Source of the DNA: Cyanobium_A sp943371815 | GTDB lineage: Bacteria > Cyanobacteriota > Cyanobacteriia > PCC-6307 > Cyanobiaceae | NCBI GenBank assembly: GCA_943371815.1 | Contig: CALRWB020000009.1 | Span: 1 to 64,000 of the forward strand | DNA length: 64,000 bases | Reading direction: 5' to 3' | In this document: positions 15,362 to 25,300 of the stretch, piece by piece | How positions within the stretch are numbered: the first letter of the stretch is position 1 | How the letters are laid out: each line of letters begins with the position of its first letter | Program-made: the position numbers and the translations under genes | The notes under the pieces: model-generated | Database searches by the model: none | Told to the model about the DNA's origin: nothing | Seen by the model: only the letters and a program-made list of their open reading frames with translations

Positions 15362-16405
15362 ATGACAACTGCTTGGAGCTGGCCCGTCCTGCTGAACCAG
15401 CTGTTGCTGCGGCAAGACCTCAACGCCCAGCAGGCCGCAGCCCTAATGGAGGGATGGCTCGGAGGCCAGATTGACCCCGTGCTCACCGGTGGGCTGCTGG
15501 TTGCCCTCAGCGCCAAGGGCGTCAATGGCGACGAGCTTGCTGGGATGGCCCAGGTGCTGCGCCAGGCCTGTCCGATGCCACCATCGCGCCCTGCACTTCA
15601 CCTGGTTGATACCTGTGGAACAGGTGGCGATGGGGCCAACAGCTTCAATATCTCTACGGCGGTGGCCTTCGTCGCTGCTGCCTGTGGAGCCGCCGTCGCC
15701 AAGCATGGAAACCGCAGTGCCAGCGGCAAGGTGGGCTCGGCGGATGTTCTCGAATCCCTCGGCATTTTTCTTCAAGCCCCCCAGGAGCAGGTGGTAGCAG
15801 CCCTTGGTGAGGCAGGACTGACCTTCCTCTTCGCTCCCGGTTGGCACCCAGCCCTGGTGGAGCTTGCACCCCTGCGGCGCACTTTGGGCATCCGCACCGT
15901 GTTCAACCTGCTCGGCCCGTTGGTCAATCCGCTCAGGCCCGACAGTCAGGTGTTGGGGGTGGCGCGGATGGAGTTGCTCGATCCGATGGCCGAAGCCCTC
16001 GCCCGCCTGGGGTTGGAGCGGGCCGTGGTGGTCCATGGGGCCGGCGGCCTGGATGAGGCTTCCATGGCAGGCCCCAACACCTTGCGGCTGGTAGAGGCTG
16101 GCCAGATTCGTGCCGCCGAACTTGACCCGGTGGCCCTGGGCTTGCAGGTCGCCCCCATCGAAGCCCTCGCCGGTGGCGATCTGGCCCTGAATCGCGCCAT
16201 TCTTGAAGCTGTTTTGCAAGGCCAGGGCAGCCAACCCCAACGGGATGTGGTGGCCCTGAATACGGCCCTGGTGCTTTGGGCCTCAGGCGTGGTTGATGCC
16301 GTACCAGAGGGATTGGCCTTGGCCCAACGGGCCGTGGCCCAAGGCCTCGGCTGGCAGAAGTTCCTGGCCCTACGCAAGGCGTTGCCAGCACCCGTTGCGG
16401 GATGA
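15362..16405 (+). CDS. trpD: Anthranilate phosphoribosyltransferase
   Basis: This 347-residue enzyme of tryptophan synthesis couples anthranilate to PRPP. The start is ATG 15362; an upstream GTG frame runs through the terminator and is unlikely. Key motifs are DTCGTGGDGANSFNIST (PRPP loop), KHGNRSASGKVGSADVLESLG, and RTLGIRTVFNLLGPLVNPLRP, then HGAGGLDE. The length is normal. carA starts 11 bases after its stop, so the two are probably one transcript. Confidence 0.95.
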   Translation: MTTAWSWPVLLNQLLLRQDLNAQQAAALMEGWLGGQIDPVLTGGLLVALSAKGVNGDELAGMAQVLRQACPMPPSRPALHLVDTCGTGGDGANSFNISTAVAFVAAACGAAVAKHGNRSASGKVGSADVLESLGIFLQAPQEQVVAALGEAGLTFLFAPGWHPALVELAPLRRTLGIRTVFNLLGPLVNPLRPDSQVLGVARMELLDPMAEALARLGLERAVVVHGAGGLDEASMAGPNTLRLVEAGQIRAAELDPVALGLQVAPIEALAGGDLALNRAILEAVLQGQGSQPQRDVVALNTALVLWASGVVDAVPEGLALAQRAVAQGLGWQKFLALRKALPAPVAG

Positions 16406-16416
16406 TTGGATGACCT

Positions 16417-17565
16417 GTGCTGCCTCTCTTGAACGAGTCTGCCGCTGCGGCTGTTCTTGTCCTGGCCGATGGCACCGTGCTGCGCGGCCAGGCGTTTGGT
16501 GCAACGGGAACGGTCATTGGCGAAGTGGTGTTCAACACCGGCATGACCGGTTACCAGGAAGTCATGACCGATCCGAGCTATTCGGGTCAGCTCGTGACCT
16601 TCACCTATCCCGAGCTCGGTAATACGGGGGTCAATGCCATGGACCAGGAAGCCGATCGACCCCATGTGCGCGGGGTGATTGCCCGGCAGCTGGCCCCCGC
16701 CGCGAGCAACTGGCGCTCGGAAGGGGATCTGCAGCAGTGGTTGGATCGCCATGGCGTTGTGGGCATTGCCGGGGTCGATACCCGGGCCCTGGTGCGCCAT
16801 CTCCGCGACGGTGGTGCTGTGAATGGGGCCATCAGCAGTGATGGCACATCTCCCCAAGCGCTTCTGGAGCAAGTGCGTTCTGCCCCCTCCATGACCGGCC
16901 TCAACCTGGCGGCCCAGGTGAGCACTCGGGAGGCCTACACCTGGACCAAGCCTTGCCTAGCGGCCTTCGATGCGCGGCTGCAGGCCTGCCCTGAACGTCC
17001 GTTTCATGTGGTTGCAATCGATTTTGGGATCAAACGGGCCATCCTGGAGCGCCTGGTGGCCCATGGCTGCACGATCACCGTGCTGCCCTCAGACACCAGC
17101 CTGGAGCAGGTGTTGTCCCATCGGCCTGAGGGGGTGTTTCTCTCCAATGGCCCCGGCGATCCGGCTGCGGTGACCGAGGGCATAGCCCTGGCTGCAGGCT
17201 TACTAGAGCAGGCCAATCTGCCGGTCTTCGGCATTTGCCTTGGGCATCAGATTTTGGGCTTAGCGCTTGGCGGATCCAGTTTCAAATTGGGCTACGGCCA
17301 TCGCGGTCTCAACCATCCCTGCGGCACGCCAGGGCAGGTCGAAATCACCAGCCAGAACCACGGTTTCGCCATCGATGCGGCGTCCCTTCCAGGCGATCGG
17401 GTGGAGATCACCCATCTCAACCTCAACGACCGAACCGTGGCAGCGCTGGCCATGCGTCAGCAACCGGTCTTCGGTGTCCAATATCATCCCGAGGCTAGCC
17501 CCGGTCCCCACGACGCTGATCACCATTTCGGCCGCTTCGTTGCCTTGATGGCGGGGCGTCGTTAG
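16417..17565 (+). CDS. carA: Carbamoyl-phosphate synthase small (glutaminase) subunit
   Basis: This 382-residue subunit starts at GTG 16417. The N-terminal half carries FNTGMTGYQEVMTDPSY and RHLRDGGAVNGAIS. The C-terminal class I glutamine amidotransferase domain has VVAIDFGIKRAI, LSNGPGDPAAV, the nucleophile Cys in GICLGHQILGLALG, and the catalytic His/Glu in VQYHPEASPGPHD. It supplies ammonia to CarB for arginine and pyrimidine synthesis. carB is not in this window. Confidence 0.96.
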   Translation: MLPLLNESAAAAVLVLADGTVLRGQAFGATGTVIGEVVFNTGMTGYQEVMTDPSYSGQLVTFTYPELGNTGVNAMDQEADRPHVRGVIARQLAPAASNWRSEGDLQQWLDRHGVVGIAGVDTRALVRHLRDGGAVNGAISSDGTSPQALLEQVRSAPSMTGLNLAAQVSTREAYTWTKPCLAAFDARLQACPERPFHVVAIDFGIKRAILERLVAHGCTITVLPSDTSLEQVLSHRPEGVFLSNGPGDPAAVTEGIALAAGLLEQANLPVFGICLGHQILGLALGGSSFKLGYGHRGLNHPCGTPGQVEITSQNHGFAIDAASLPGDRVEITHLNLNDRTVAALAMRQQPVFGVQYHPEASPGPHDADHHFGRFVALMAGRR

Positions 17566-17646
17566 GGCATTTGGTGCAGAGATGGAGCGCTTCTGGAGCG
17601 ACCTTTGCAGCTTTAATTTTCCTCCCTAGAGTTTTTCCCAGACCTG

Positions 17647-18027
17647 ATGTGGGGGACTCGAGCTATTAACGATCTGCAGCGACTGACGGTCTCCCTGCGT
17701 GGTGGCTTTGAACAGCAGCCCCAATGCCAGCTGTTCCGTTTCACTGGCCAGCTGGACACCTACTCCGACAAACAATTTGTTGAATTTCTTGGCGCCCATC
17801 GCCAAGAGAGCAAGCCCTTGCTACTTGATCTCACCCATATCGATTTGATTGATTCTTCGGGCCTTGGTGCGTTGGTCCAGTTAGCCAAGCACTGCCAGGA
17901 GGAGAAGCAGCGTTATTTGGTGGTTGGCAACGCCCGCGTTATGCAGACGGTGAAATTGGTTCGGCTGGAGGAGTTTCTCCATCTCCAGAGCGACCTCGAT
18001 ACGGCCCTTGACACCTTCTCTGCCTAA
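17647..18027 (+). CDS. STAS-domain anti-sigma-factor antagonist (SpoIIAA/RsbV-like)
   Basis: The 126-residue protein is one STAS domain. CQLFRFTGQLDTYSDKQF is the first strand-helix unit, and LLLDLTHIDLIDSSGLGALVQLAKHC holds the Ser in DSSG that kinases of the RsbW type phosphorylate. LVVGNARVMQTVKLVRLEEFL is the C-terminal helix. In partner-switching systems the unphosphorylated protein binds an anti-sigma kinase. An RsbW-like kinase is at 54225 in this window, but no link between the two is shown. It precedes the mini-RNase III gene by about 50 bases. Confidence 0.88.
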   Translation: MWGTRAINDLQRLTVSLRGGFEQQPQCQLFRFTGQLDTYSDKQFVEFLGAHRQESKPLLLDLTHIDLIDSSGLGALVQLAKHCQEEKQRYLVVGNARVMQTVKLVRLEEFLHLQSDLDTALDTFSA

Positions 18028-18080
18028 ACAAGGTTGCTGCCGTCTCAAGCTTGCTGCCTGATTAGCCTTGCCGCCTGCGT

Positions 18081-18530
18081 TTGTTGATTTCCGAAGCCGT
18101 GCCACCTGCTCCCTCCCCAGGCTGGTCGGACTCCTCAGGTTGGTTAGACGGTCTTAAACCTGCACCGCCGAGTGGAGACCTGGGCCCGCTCCAGTTGGCC
18201 TGGTTGGGGGATGCCGTTTGGGAATTGCACCAACGGCTGTTGCGGTGTCGTCTTCCTGCCAAGTCCCAGCTGTTGCACGCTGAGGTGGTGCAGGTGGTCA
18301 AGGCTGGTGCCCAGGCCGAGGCCCTGGGCCGGCTGGAGGGCCTCCTGCGTGAGAACGAAATCGACCTGGTTCGCCGCGGCCGCAATCGGGCGGGTCGAGG
18401 TCCTCGCAATGGGGATCCGGGTGCCTATGGCCAGGCCACGGGTTTTGAGGCCCTGCTCGGCTGGTTGTTTCTCCATGACCCCCCGCGGTTGGCCGAGCTG
18501 CTAGATCACTTGAAGGAAAACGATCCATAA
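18081..18530 (+). CDS. mrnC: Mini-ribonuclease III
   Basis: The 149-residue protein starts at TTG 18081 (GTG 18099 is an alternative). It has the RNase III catalytic domain without a double-stranded RNA-binding domain: LAWLGDAVWELHQR carries the acidic signature, then HAEVVQVVKAGAQAEAL, RRGRNRAGRGPRNGDPGAYGQATGFEALLGWLFL with the second acidic cluster. Mini-III processes 23S rRNA ends in Bacillus and cyanobacteria. The first 30 residues are Pro-rich and variable. It is followed by an rRNA methyltransferase gene 18 bases later, consistent with a rRNA maturation pair. Confidence 0.92.
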   Translation: MLISEAVPPAPSPGWSDSSGWLDGLKPAPPSGDLGPLQLAWLGDAVWELHQRLLRCRLPAKSQLLHAEVVQVVKAGAQAEALGRLEGLLRENEIDLVRRGRNRAGRGPRNGDPGAYGQATGFEALLGWLFLHDPPRLAELLDHLKENDP

Positions 18531-18548
18531 CCCCTGCCAGGATTTTTC

Positions 18549-20453
18549 ATGAGCCCTCGATTTGACCGCGGACCAGACAAGCGGATGGGCACAGGGGGCC
18601 GCGGCGCGGGCCGTCCCCAACGCTTTTCGGGTCCGAAGCCTGAATGGAAGCGCGACGCTGATGGTGGGGACCGCGAAAGGCCGTCCCGTGGGAGTGGTGC
18701 CGGGGAGGGTGGCACCAGGGATGTCTGGTCGCGCGCTGGTGGCGGACGGGATGGTGGCGGACGGGATGGTGGCGGCACTAAAGATGGGCCCCCCAGGGAT
18801 GGTGGCCGTTCCAAGGTGCGCCGTGAGGCAGGCGGCCCCAGGGATGCGTTCCGTCCAGGCAGTCGGGGGGAACGTCGTCCCTTTGAGCGGCGCAGCGGTG
18901 ATGGGGAGCGCCCTTACGGAGATCGCCCTGCCGGAGGAAATGCTTCTGGTGATCGGGTCTACGGAGCCCGCCGCAGCCAAGATCGGCCCCAGTTTGGCGA
19001 TCGGCCCCGTATTGAGCGCCGTGGTTCGGAGGCTGGCCCATCGGAGAGAGGTTCCTTTGAGCGCGGACCCTCGGAACGGGGGTCGTTTGATCGTCGTCCT
19101 GGCGGCCGTCCCGCTGGCCGTCCTGCTGGGCGCTTTGGCTCTCCGCGGTTTGGGGCTGGCCGGGCCGATGGGCCCAGGCCCGATCGTCGCAAGTTTGATG
19201 CCCCCCGTCCTGAAGGCGGCCGTGACCGACCAGGTTCAGGGTCCCGGCCACTGATCGTGGCCGTGGATGCCCCGGGTTCTGCGGGTGAGGCCGAACGCCA
19301 CAGCAATGAGCCGGCGGCCGATTTGATTTGGGGGCGCCATACCGCCCAGGCCGTGCTGGAAAGTGGCCGGCCCATCCACCGGATCTGGTGCACGCCGGAG
19401 ATGCGCTTTAGCCCCAAGTTCCTGCAACTGCTCAGGGAGGCCAAGGCCTCTGGAGTTCTGGTGGAGGAGGTGACCTGGGCTCGCCTGGGCCAACTCACCG
19501 GTGGAGCGGTGCACCAGGGCATTGCCTTGCAAACGGCCGCAGCCGAAACCCTCGATCTTCCCACCCTGATTGAGGGCTGTGCCGCCATCGGTGAGCCTGC
19601 CCTGCTCATGGCTGTTGATGGGCTCACCGACCCCCACAACCTGGGGGCCATCGTGCGCAGTGCAGAGGCCCTTGGCGCCCATGGACTTGTGCTGCCCCAA
19701 CGGAGAAGTGCAGGCCTGACCGGATCGGTGGCCAAAGTGGCGGCAGGCGCCTTGGAACACCTCCCAGTGGCCAGGGTGGTCAACTTGAACCGTGCCCTCG
19801 ATACGCTCAAGCGGGAGGGTTACCGGGTTGTGGGTCTTGCCGGCGAAGGAACAGTCAGCTTGGAAGAGGCTGATCTCGATGGCCCGTTGGTGATCGTCAC
19901 GGGTTCTGAGGCCGATGGCCTTTCAATGCTGACCCGCCGCAATTGTGACCAACTGGTCCGCATTCCCCTGCGTGGGTCAACCCCAAGCCTGAATGCCTCA
20001 GTGGCAACCGCCTTGCTGCTCTATGAAGTGGCTCGCCGTGGCTGGATGAAGGGTCTGAAGGGGTCCCAGCCAGCTCCCCGCATTGTTCGCCCCCAGTTGC
20101 CGGCCCCTGCCCTTGGGGCGGCTCGCCAAGACACCACGATCGATTCCCAAGCTCCTGCTTCTGAGGCTGCTGAACGAATCTCTGTCGAGTCAGATGCTCA
20201 CAGCATCCATGGGGACAGCTCGGAACCACCGCAAGGCCCTGGAGCTTTCTTAAAGGAGCCCGATGCCTCCTACCCGGAGCCTGGGGCTGCCGTTGAAGAG
20301 CCTGGGACCAATGGTGAAGAGCCTGGGTTAAGCCTTGATCAGCCTGGCGCAATCCTTGAGGTTCAGGCAGCCCAGGTCCTGGACCAAGCCTTTTTTGGGC
20401 TTGAAATGACCTCCCCATCCCCGGCTGGTTTCAATGGAGACATCCAGCTCTGA
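18549..20453 (+). CDS. rlmB: 23S rRNA 2'-O-methyltransferase (RlmB/SpoU family) with long disordered extensions
   Basis: The 634-residue protein is more than twice the usual length. Residues 1-235 are an Arg/Gly/Asp/Pro-rich disordered region with repeats such as GGGRDGGG and GPSERGSFERGPSERGSFD. The enzyme core is about 255-500: LIWGRHTAQAVLES (substrate-binding domain), then the SPOUT motifs MAVDGLTDPHNLGAIVRSAEALG, LVIVTGSEADG and IPLRGSTPSLNASVATALLLYE. It would methylate the ribose of a conserved guanosine in 23S rRNA. The last 130 residues are acidic, ending in a 7-residue repeat of EPG type (EPGAAVE, EPGTNGE, EPGLSLD, QPGAILE). The RG-rich arm may bind RNA. Confidence 0.92.
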   Translation: MSPRFDRGPDKRMGTGGRGAGRPQRFSGPKPEWKRDADGGDRERPSRGSGAGEGGTRDVWSRAGGGRDGGGRDGGGTKDGPPRDGGRSKVRREAGGPRDAFRPGSRGERRPFERRSGDGERPYGDRPAGGNASGDRVYGARRSQDRPQFGDRPRIERRGSEAGPSERGSFERGPSERGSFDRRPGGRPAGRPAGRFGSPRFGAGRADGPRPDRRKFDAPRPEGGRDRPGSGSRPLIVAVDAPGSAGEAERHSNEPAADLIWGRHTAQAVLESGRPIHRIWCTPEMRFSPKFLQLLREAKASGVLVEEVTWARLGQLTGGAVHQGIALQTAAAETLDLPTLIEGCAAIGEPALLMAVDGLTDPHNLGAIVRSAEALGAHGLVLPQRRSAGLTGSVAKVAAGALEHLPVARVVNLNRALDTLKREGYRVVGLAGEGTVSLEEADLDGPLVIVTGSEADGLSMLTRRNCDQLVRIPLRGSTPSLNASVATALLLYEVARRGWMKGLKGSQPAPRIVRPQLPAPALGAARQDTTIDSQAPASEAAERISVESDAHSIHGDSSEPPQGPGAFLKEPDASYPEPGAAVEEPGTNGEEPGLSLDQPGAILEVQAAQVLDQAFFGLEMTSPSPAGFNGDIQL

Positions 20454-20514
20454 ACACCTGCCCTCCCGAAGGACACCAAGAGGGGCACAATGGACCCATT
20501 GCTGTCTCGGCCCC

Positions 20515-20754
20515 ATGAACCCCTTGCTTTGGCCTGCGCGTAGCTGCGCCAATGGTTTGGGCCTGGCGTGGTGGGCGCGGGTTGAGACCCGTTCCCCCGA
20601 TGTGACCTACTGGTTTGGTCCCTATCTGCGACGCCGGACCCTCGAAACCCAACTCCCCCCATTCCTCAGTGATCTCAAGGCAGAGGGTGTGGCATCGTTG
20701 GATTACAGCATTGTGCGGAGCCGCCGTCAGGAACCCCTGACCGAGCCAGGCTGA
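20515..20754 (+). CDS. DUF1816-family protein
   Basis: This 79-residue protein starts at ATG 20515. It carries LGLAWWARVETRSPDVTYWFGPYLRRRTLETQLPPFLSDLKAEGVASLDYSIVR. That is the WWxxxxTxxPxxTYxFGPF pattern of the cyanobacterial DUF1816 family, whose members are often found near phycobilisome genes and have no settled role. There are no membrane segments. It sits 30 bases before gatA. Confidence 0.85.
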   Translation: MNPLLWPARSCANGLGLAWWARVETRSPDVTYWFGPYLRRRTLETQLPPFLSDLKAEGVASLDYSIVRSRRQEPLTEPG

Positions 20755-20784
20755 TAGCGTCCAGTTCAACTGGTCATTGGTCGG

Positions 20785-22245
20785 ATGGGGATCGCTGAAT
20801 GGCGGCAGCAACTCAGCACGGGTGAGGTTTCGGCCCGGGAGCTCACCGACCATCACCTCCAGCGAATCAGTGACGTTGACCCCAGCGTCCATGCCTTTCT
20901 GGAGGTCACCCAGGATCGGGCCCGCTCCGATGCTGATCGCATCGATGCGGCCCGGGCGGCTGGTGAGACCCTGCCGCCCCTGGCAGGCATCCCTGTAGCG
21001 ATCAAAGACAACCTCTGCACCCAGGGGATTCGCACCACCTGCTCCAGCCGGATGCTGGAGAACTTTGTGCCTCCCTATGAGTCGACGGTGACCGAACGAC
21101 TCTGGAAGGCAGGTGCCGTGATGCTCGGGAAAACCAATCTTGATGAGTTCGCCATGGGCAGCTCCACCGAGACATCGGCTTTCGGTGCTAGCCGCAATCC
21201 CTGGAATCTGGAGAAGGTCCCTGGGGGCAGCTCGGGCGGCAGTGCAGCAGCTGTTGCTGCTGGCGAGTGCATGGCGTCGTTGGGGTCCGACACGGGCGGC
21301 TCCATACGTCAGCCGGCGGCCTTCTGTGGTGTGGTGGGCCTGAAGCCCACCTACGGCCGGGTGAGCCGCTGGGGCTTGATTGCCTTTGCCAGTTCGTTGG
21401 ATCAGGTGGGCCCTTTTACCCATTCCGTGGCCGATGCCGCCGAGCTGCTTCAGGTGATGGCTGGTGAGGATCCCCGCGATGCCACCTGCCTAAGGGCCCC
21501 CGTGCCCGACTACGCCGCCGCCCTCCAGCCGCCGATCGCCGGTTTGCGGGTGGGCCTTGTGCGTGAGTGTTTTGAGGCCGAGGGCCTTGATCCCCAGGTG
21601 AAGGCCTCGGTGATGGCTGCTGCCGAACAACTCCAGGCCTTGGGGTGTGAGTTGGTGGATGTGAGTTGCCCTCGCTTTAACGACGGCATCGCCACGTACT
21701 ACGTGATTGCTCCTTCGGAGGCGTCCGCCAACCTGGCGCGCTACGACGGGGTCAAATATGGCTTTCGCACCGCAGATGCCCAGGGATTGGCGGAGATGAC
21801 CGCCCGCAGCCGCGCTGAAGGCTTTGGCGACGAGGTGCAGCGCCGGATCCTGATCGGTACCTATGCCCTCTCGGCCGGCTATGTGGATGCCTATTACAAA
21901 AAAGCCCAACAGGTGCGCACCCTGATTCGGCGCGATTTCGATCGGGCCTTTACCGGTGTGGATGTGCTGCTCACGCCCACCTCCCCCACCACCGCCTTTG
22001 GCTTTGGGGCCCATAGCGATGACCCCCTGGCGATGTACTTGGCGGATCTACTGACGATCCCTGCGAACATGGCCGGTTTGCCAGCCATCAGCCTTCCCTG
22101 CGGCTTTGATTCCCAGGGTTTGCCCATTGGGCTGCAATTGATCACCAATGTGCTTGAGGAGCCCCGTTTGCTTCAGGTGGCCCACCATTACGAAGCCGCG
22201 GCACGGGTGATGGATCAGCGGCCAGAGGCGTCCCTGGTGCCCTAG
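20785..22245 (+). CDS. gatA: Aspartyl/glutamyl-tRNA amidotransferase subunit A
   Basis: The 486-residue amidase-signature enzyme has the catalytic Lys in PVAIKDNLCTQG, VPGGSSGGSAAAVAAG with the cis-Ser, and the nucleophile Ser in SDTGGSIRQPAAFCGVVGLKPTYGRVSR. With GatB and GatC it converts misacylated Glu-tRNA(Gln) or Asp-tRNA(Asn) into the correct aminoacyl-tRNA. Length and start at ATG 20785 are normal. gatB and gatC are not in the window. Confidence 0.97.
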   Translation: MGIAEWRQQLSTGEVSARELTDHHLQRISDVDPSVHAFLEVTQDRARSDADRIDAARAAGETLPPLAGIPVAIKDNLCTQGIRTTCSSRMLENFVPPYESTVTERLWKAGAVMLGKTNLDEFAMGSSTETSAFGASRNPWNLEKVPGGSSGGSAAAVAAGECMASLGSDTGGSIRQPAAFCGVVGLKPTYGRVSRWGLIAFASSLDQVGPFTHSVADAAELLQVMAGEDPRDATCLRAPVPDYAAALQPPIAGLRVGLVRECFEAEGLDPQVKASVMAAAEQLQALGCELVDVSCPRFNDGIATYYVIAPSEASANLARYDGVKYGFRTADAQGLAEMTARSRAEGFGDEVQRRILIGTYALSAGYVDAYYKKAQQVRTLIRRDFDRAFTGVDVLLTPTSPTTAFGFGAHSDDPLAMYLADLLTIPANMAGLPAISLPCGFDSQGLPIGLQLITNVLEEPRLLQVAHHYEAAARVMDQRPEASLVP

Positions 22246-22334
22246 GCCTCTGCCCACATCTGGTGTGGGATGTCGGTGGCTTGGCAGTTTCCACACTGGA
22301 TCTTGCGTTTCTCCCCTAGCGTGGTGGGGATCCC

Positions 22335-25300
22335 TTGGCGTCCCCCTTGGCTTTCGTCCCGCTCCACAATCACAGCGATTACAGCCTGCTCGATGGGGCG
22401 ACCCAGTTGCCAGCGATGGTGGATCGGGCTGTGGAACTCGGGATGCCCGCCCTAGCCCTCACCGACCACGGTGTTATGTACGGCGCCATTGAGTTGCTCA
22501 AGCTCTGCACGACTGCAGGGATCAAGCCGATTATTGGCAATGAGATGTATGTCATCAATGGATCCATTGATGACCCCCAACCCAAGAAGGAACGCCGCTA
22601 TCACCTCGTGGTGCTGGCAAAGAATGCCACCGGTTACCGCAATTTGGTGAAGCTCACCAGCATCAGCCATCTGCGCGGGATGCGGGGGCGGGGCATTTTT
22701 TCGCGGGCCTGTGTCGACAAGGTTCTCCTCAAGCAATACAGCGAAGGCCTGATGGTGGCCACGGCCTGCCTGGGGGGGGAAATCCCCCAGGCGATTTTGC
22801 GGGGCCGGCCCGATGTGGCCAGGGATGTGGCCCGCTGGTACCAGGAGGTCTTCGCAGACGATTTCTACCTCGAAATCCAGGACCACGGCGGCATCGAGGA
22901 TCGCATCGTCAATGTCGAGATGGCGCGTATCGGCACCGAGCTCGGTATCCCGTTGATTGCCACCAATGACGCCCACTACCTCAGTGCCAACGATGTGGAG
23001 GCCCATGACGCGTTGCTGTGTGTGCTCACCGGCAAGCTGATCAGCGACGAAAAACGGCTTCGTTACACAGGCACCGAATACATCAAGGGTGAGGCCGAGA
23101 TGCTGGCCCTCTTTGGTGACCACCTAGAACCCGAGGTGATTGCTGAAGCCGTGGCCAACACGGCCAAGGTGGCTGAGAAGGTGGAGGCCTACGACATCCT
23201 GGGCCGTTATCAGATGCCCCGCTTCCCTATTCCTGAGGGGCATACGTCGGTGAGTTATCTCAAGGAGGTCTCGGAACAGGGATTGCGGGACCGTCTCAAG
23301 ATTGGGGCCGACCAACCCTTCGATGGGGTCTACGGAGAACGGCTGACCTTTGAGCTCGAGGTGATGGAGCAGATGGGCTTCCCCACCTACTTCCTCGTAG
23401 TTTGGGATTACATCCGCTTCGCCCGGGAGAGTGGGATTCCGGTGGGACCGGGCCGGGGATCCGCCGCGGGCTCCCTTGTGGCCTATGCCCTCGGCATCAC
23501 CAACATTGATCCGGTCCAAAACGGTTTGTTGTTTGAGCGGTTTTTGAACCCGGAACGCAAGTCGATGCCGGATATTGATACCGACTTTTGCATCGAGCGC
23601 CGCGCCGAGGTGATCGACTACGTCACCCAGCGCTATGGCGAAGCCAAGGTGGCTCAGATTATCACTTTTAACCGGATGACATCCAAGGCCGTGCTCAAGG
23701 ATGTGGCACGGGTGTTGGATATTCCCTATGGCGATGCTGATCGCTTGGCCAAACTCATCCCTGTGGTGCGTGGTAAACCCGCCAAGCTCAAGGAGATGAT
23801 TGGGCCTGAATCGCCGGCCCCAGAATTCCGCGAGAAGTATGAGGGCGATCCCCAGATTAGGCGCTGGGTCGATATGGCCATGCGCATCGAAGGTACGAAC
23901 AAAACCTTTGGAGTCCATGCCGCTGGCGTGGTGATTGCCGCAGAACCCCTCGATGAGTTGGTGCCCCTGCAGCGCAACAACGACGGCCAGGTGATCACCC
24001 AGTACTTCATGGAAGACGTGGAGGCGATGGGCCTGTTGAAAATGGACTTTTTAGGCCTTAAAAACCTCACCATGATCGAGAAGACCGTCGATCTGGTGGC
24101 CCAGAGCAGTGGGATTCGGGTCGACCCCGATGACCTGCCCCTCAATGATGAGGGCACCTACGCCCTGTTGGCCCGAGGGGATTTGGAGGGCATTTTCCAA
24201 CTCGAATCGAGTGGCATGCGCCAGATCGTGCGAGACCTCAAGCCATCATCGCTGGAAGATATTTCTTCGATCCTGGCGCTCTACCGGCCTGGGCCTTTGG
24301 ATGCTGGCTTGATTCCCAAGTTCATTAACCGCAAGCATGGGCGGGAAGCGATTGATTTCGCCCACGTGAAATTGCAGCCGATTCTGCAGGAAACCTACGG
24401 AATCATGGTCTACCAGGAGCAGATCATGAAGATCGCCCAAGATCTGGCTGGTTATTCCTTGGGTGAGGCAGATCTTCTGCGCCGTGCCATGGGCAAGAAG
24501 AAAAAAAGTGAGATGGAGAAGCACCAGAGCTTGTTTGTTGATGGTGCCACCCAGCGGGGCGTTGATCCTCGGGTTGCGGAATCTTTATTTGAGCAAATGG
24601 TGTTGTTTGCCGAGTACTGCTTTAACAAAAGCCATTCCACGGCCTATGGCGCTGTGACTTACCAAACCGCCTACCTGAAGGCCCACTACCCCGTGGCCTA
24701 TATGGCGGCGCTACTCACGGTGAATGCCGGCGCGAGTGACAAGGTGCAGCGCTATATCGCCAACTGCAACGCCATGGGCATCGAAGTGATGCCGCCTGAT
24801 GTGAATGCATCGGGGGTCGACTTCACCCCCGTGGGTGATCGCATCCTGTTTGGCCTTTCGGCGGTTCGCAATTTGGGAGATGGGGCGATCCGCCAATTGA
24901 TTGAGGCCCGCCAGGGGGATGGACCGTTTGGCTCTTTAGCCGAGCTGTGCGATCGCATCCCTGGTCAGCACCTCAACCGCCGGGCCCTGGAGGCCCTCAT
25001 CCACTCCGGTGCCCTCGACAACCTGGAGCCGAACGCCAACCGGGCCCAGTTGATGGCCGACCTCGACCTGGTGGTGGATTGGGCCAGTTCCCGGGCCAAG
25101 GACCGGGCTAGTGGTCAGGGCAATCTGTTCGATTTGCTTTCCGCTGCTGACTCTGCTTCTTCCCACGGCAGTGCCACGGGCGATCTGAGCACGGCCCCCA
25201 GGGCTGCCCCGGTTCGCGATTACCCACCAACTGAAAAGTTGAGGTTGGAAAAAGAGCTTGTGGGTTTCTACCTCTCGGATCACCCCCTCAAGCAGCTGCA

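Noticed and set aside
22253..22269. Hairpin CCCACA...TGTGGG after gatA
   Set aside because: The stem is only 6 bp and no T-run follows, so I did not list it as a terminator.
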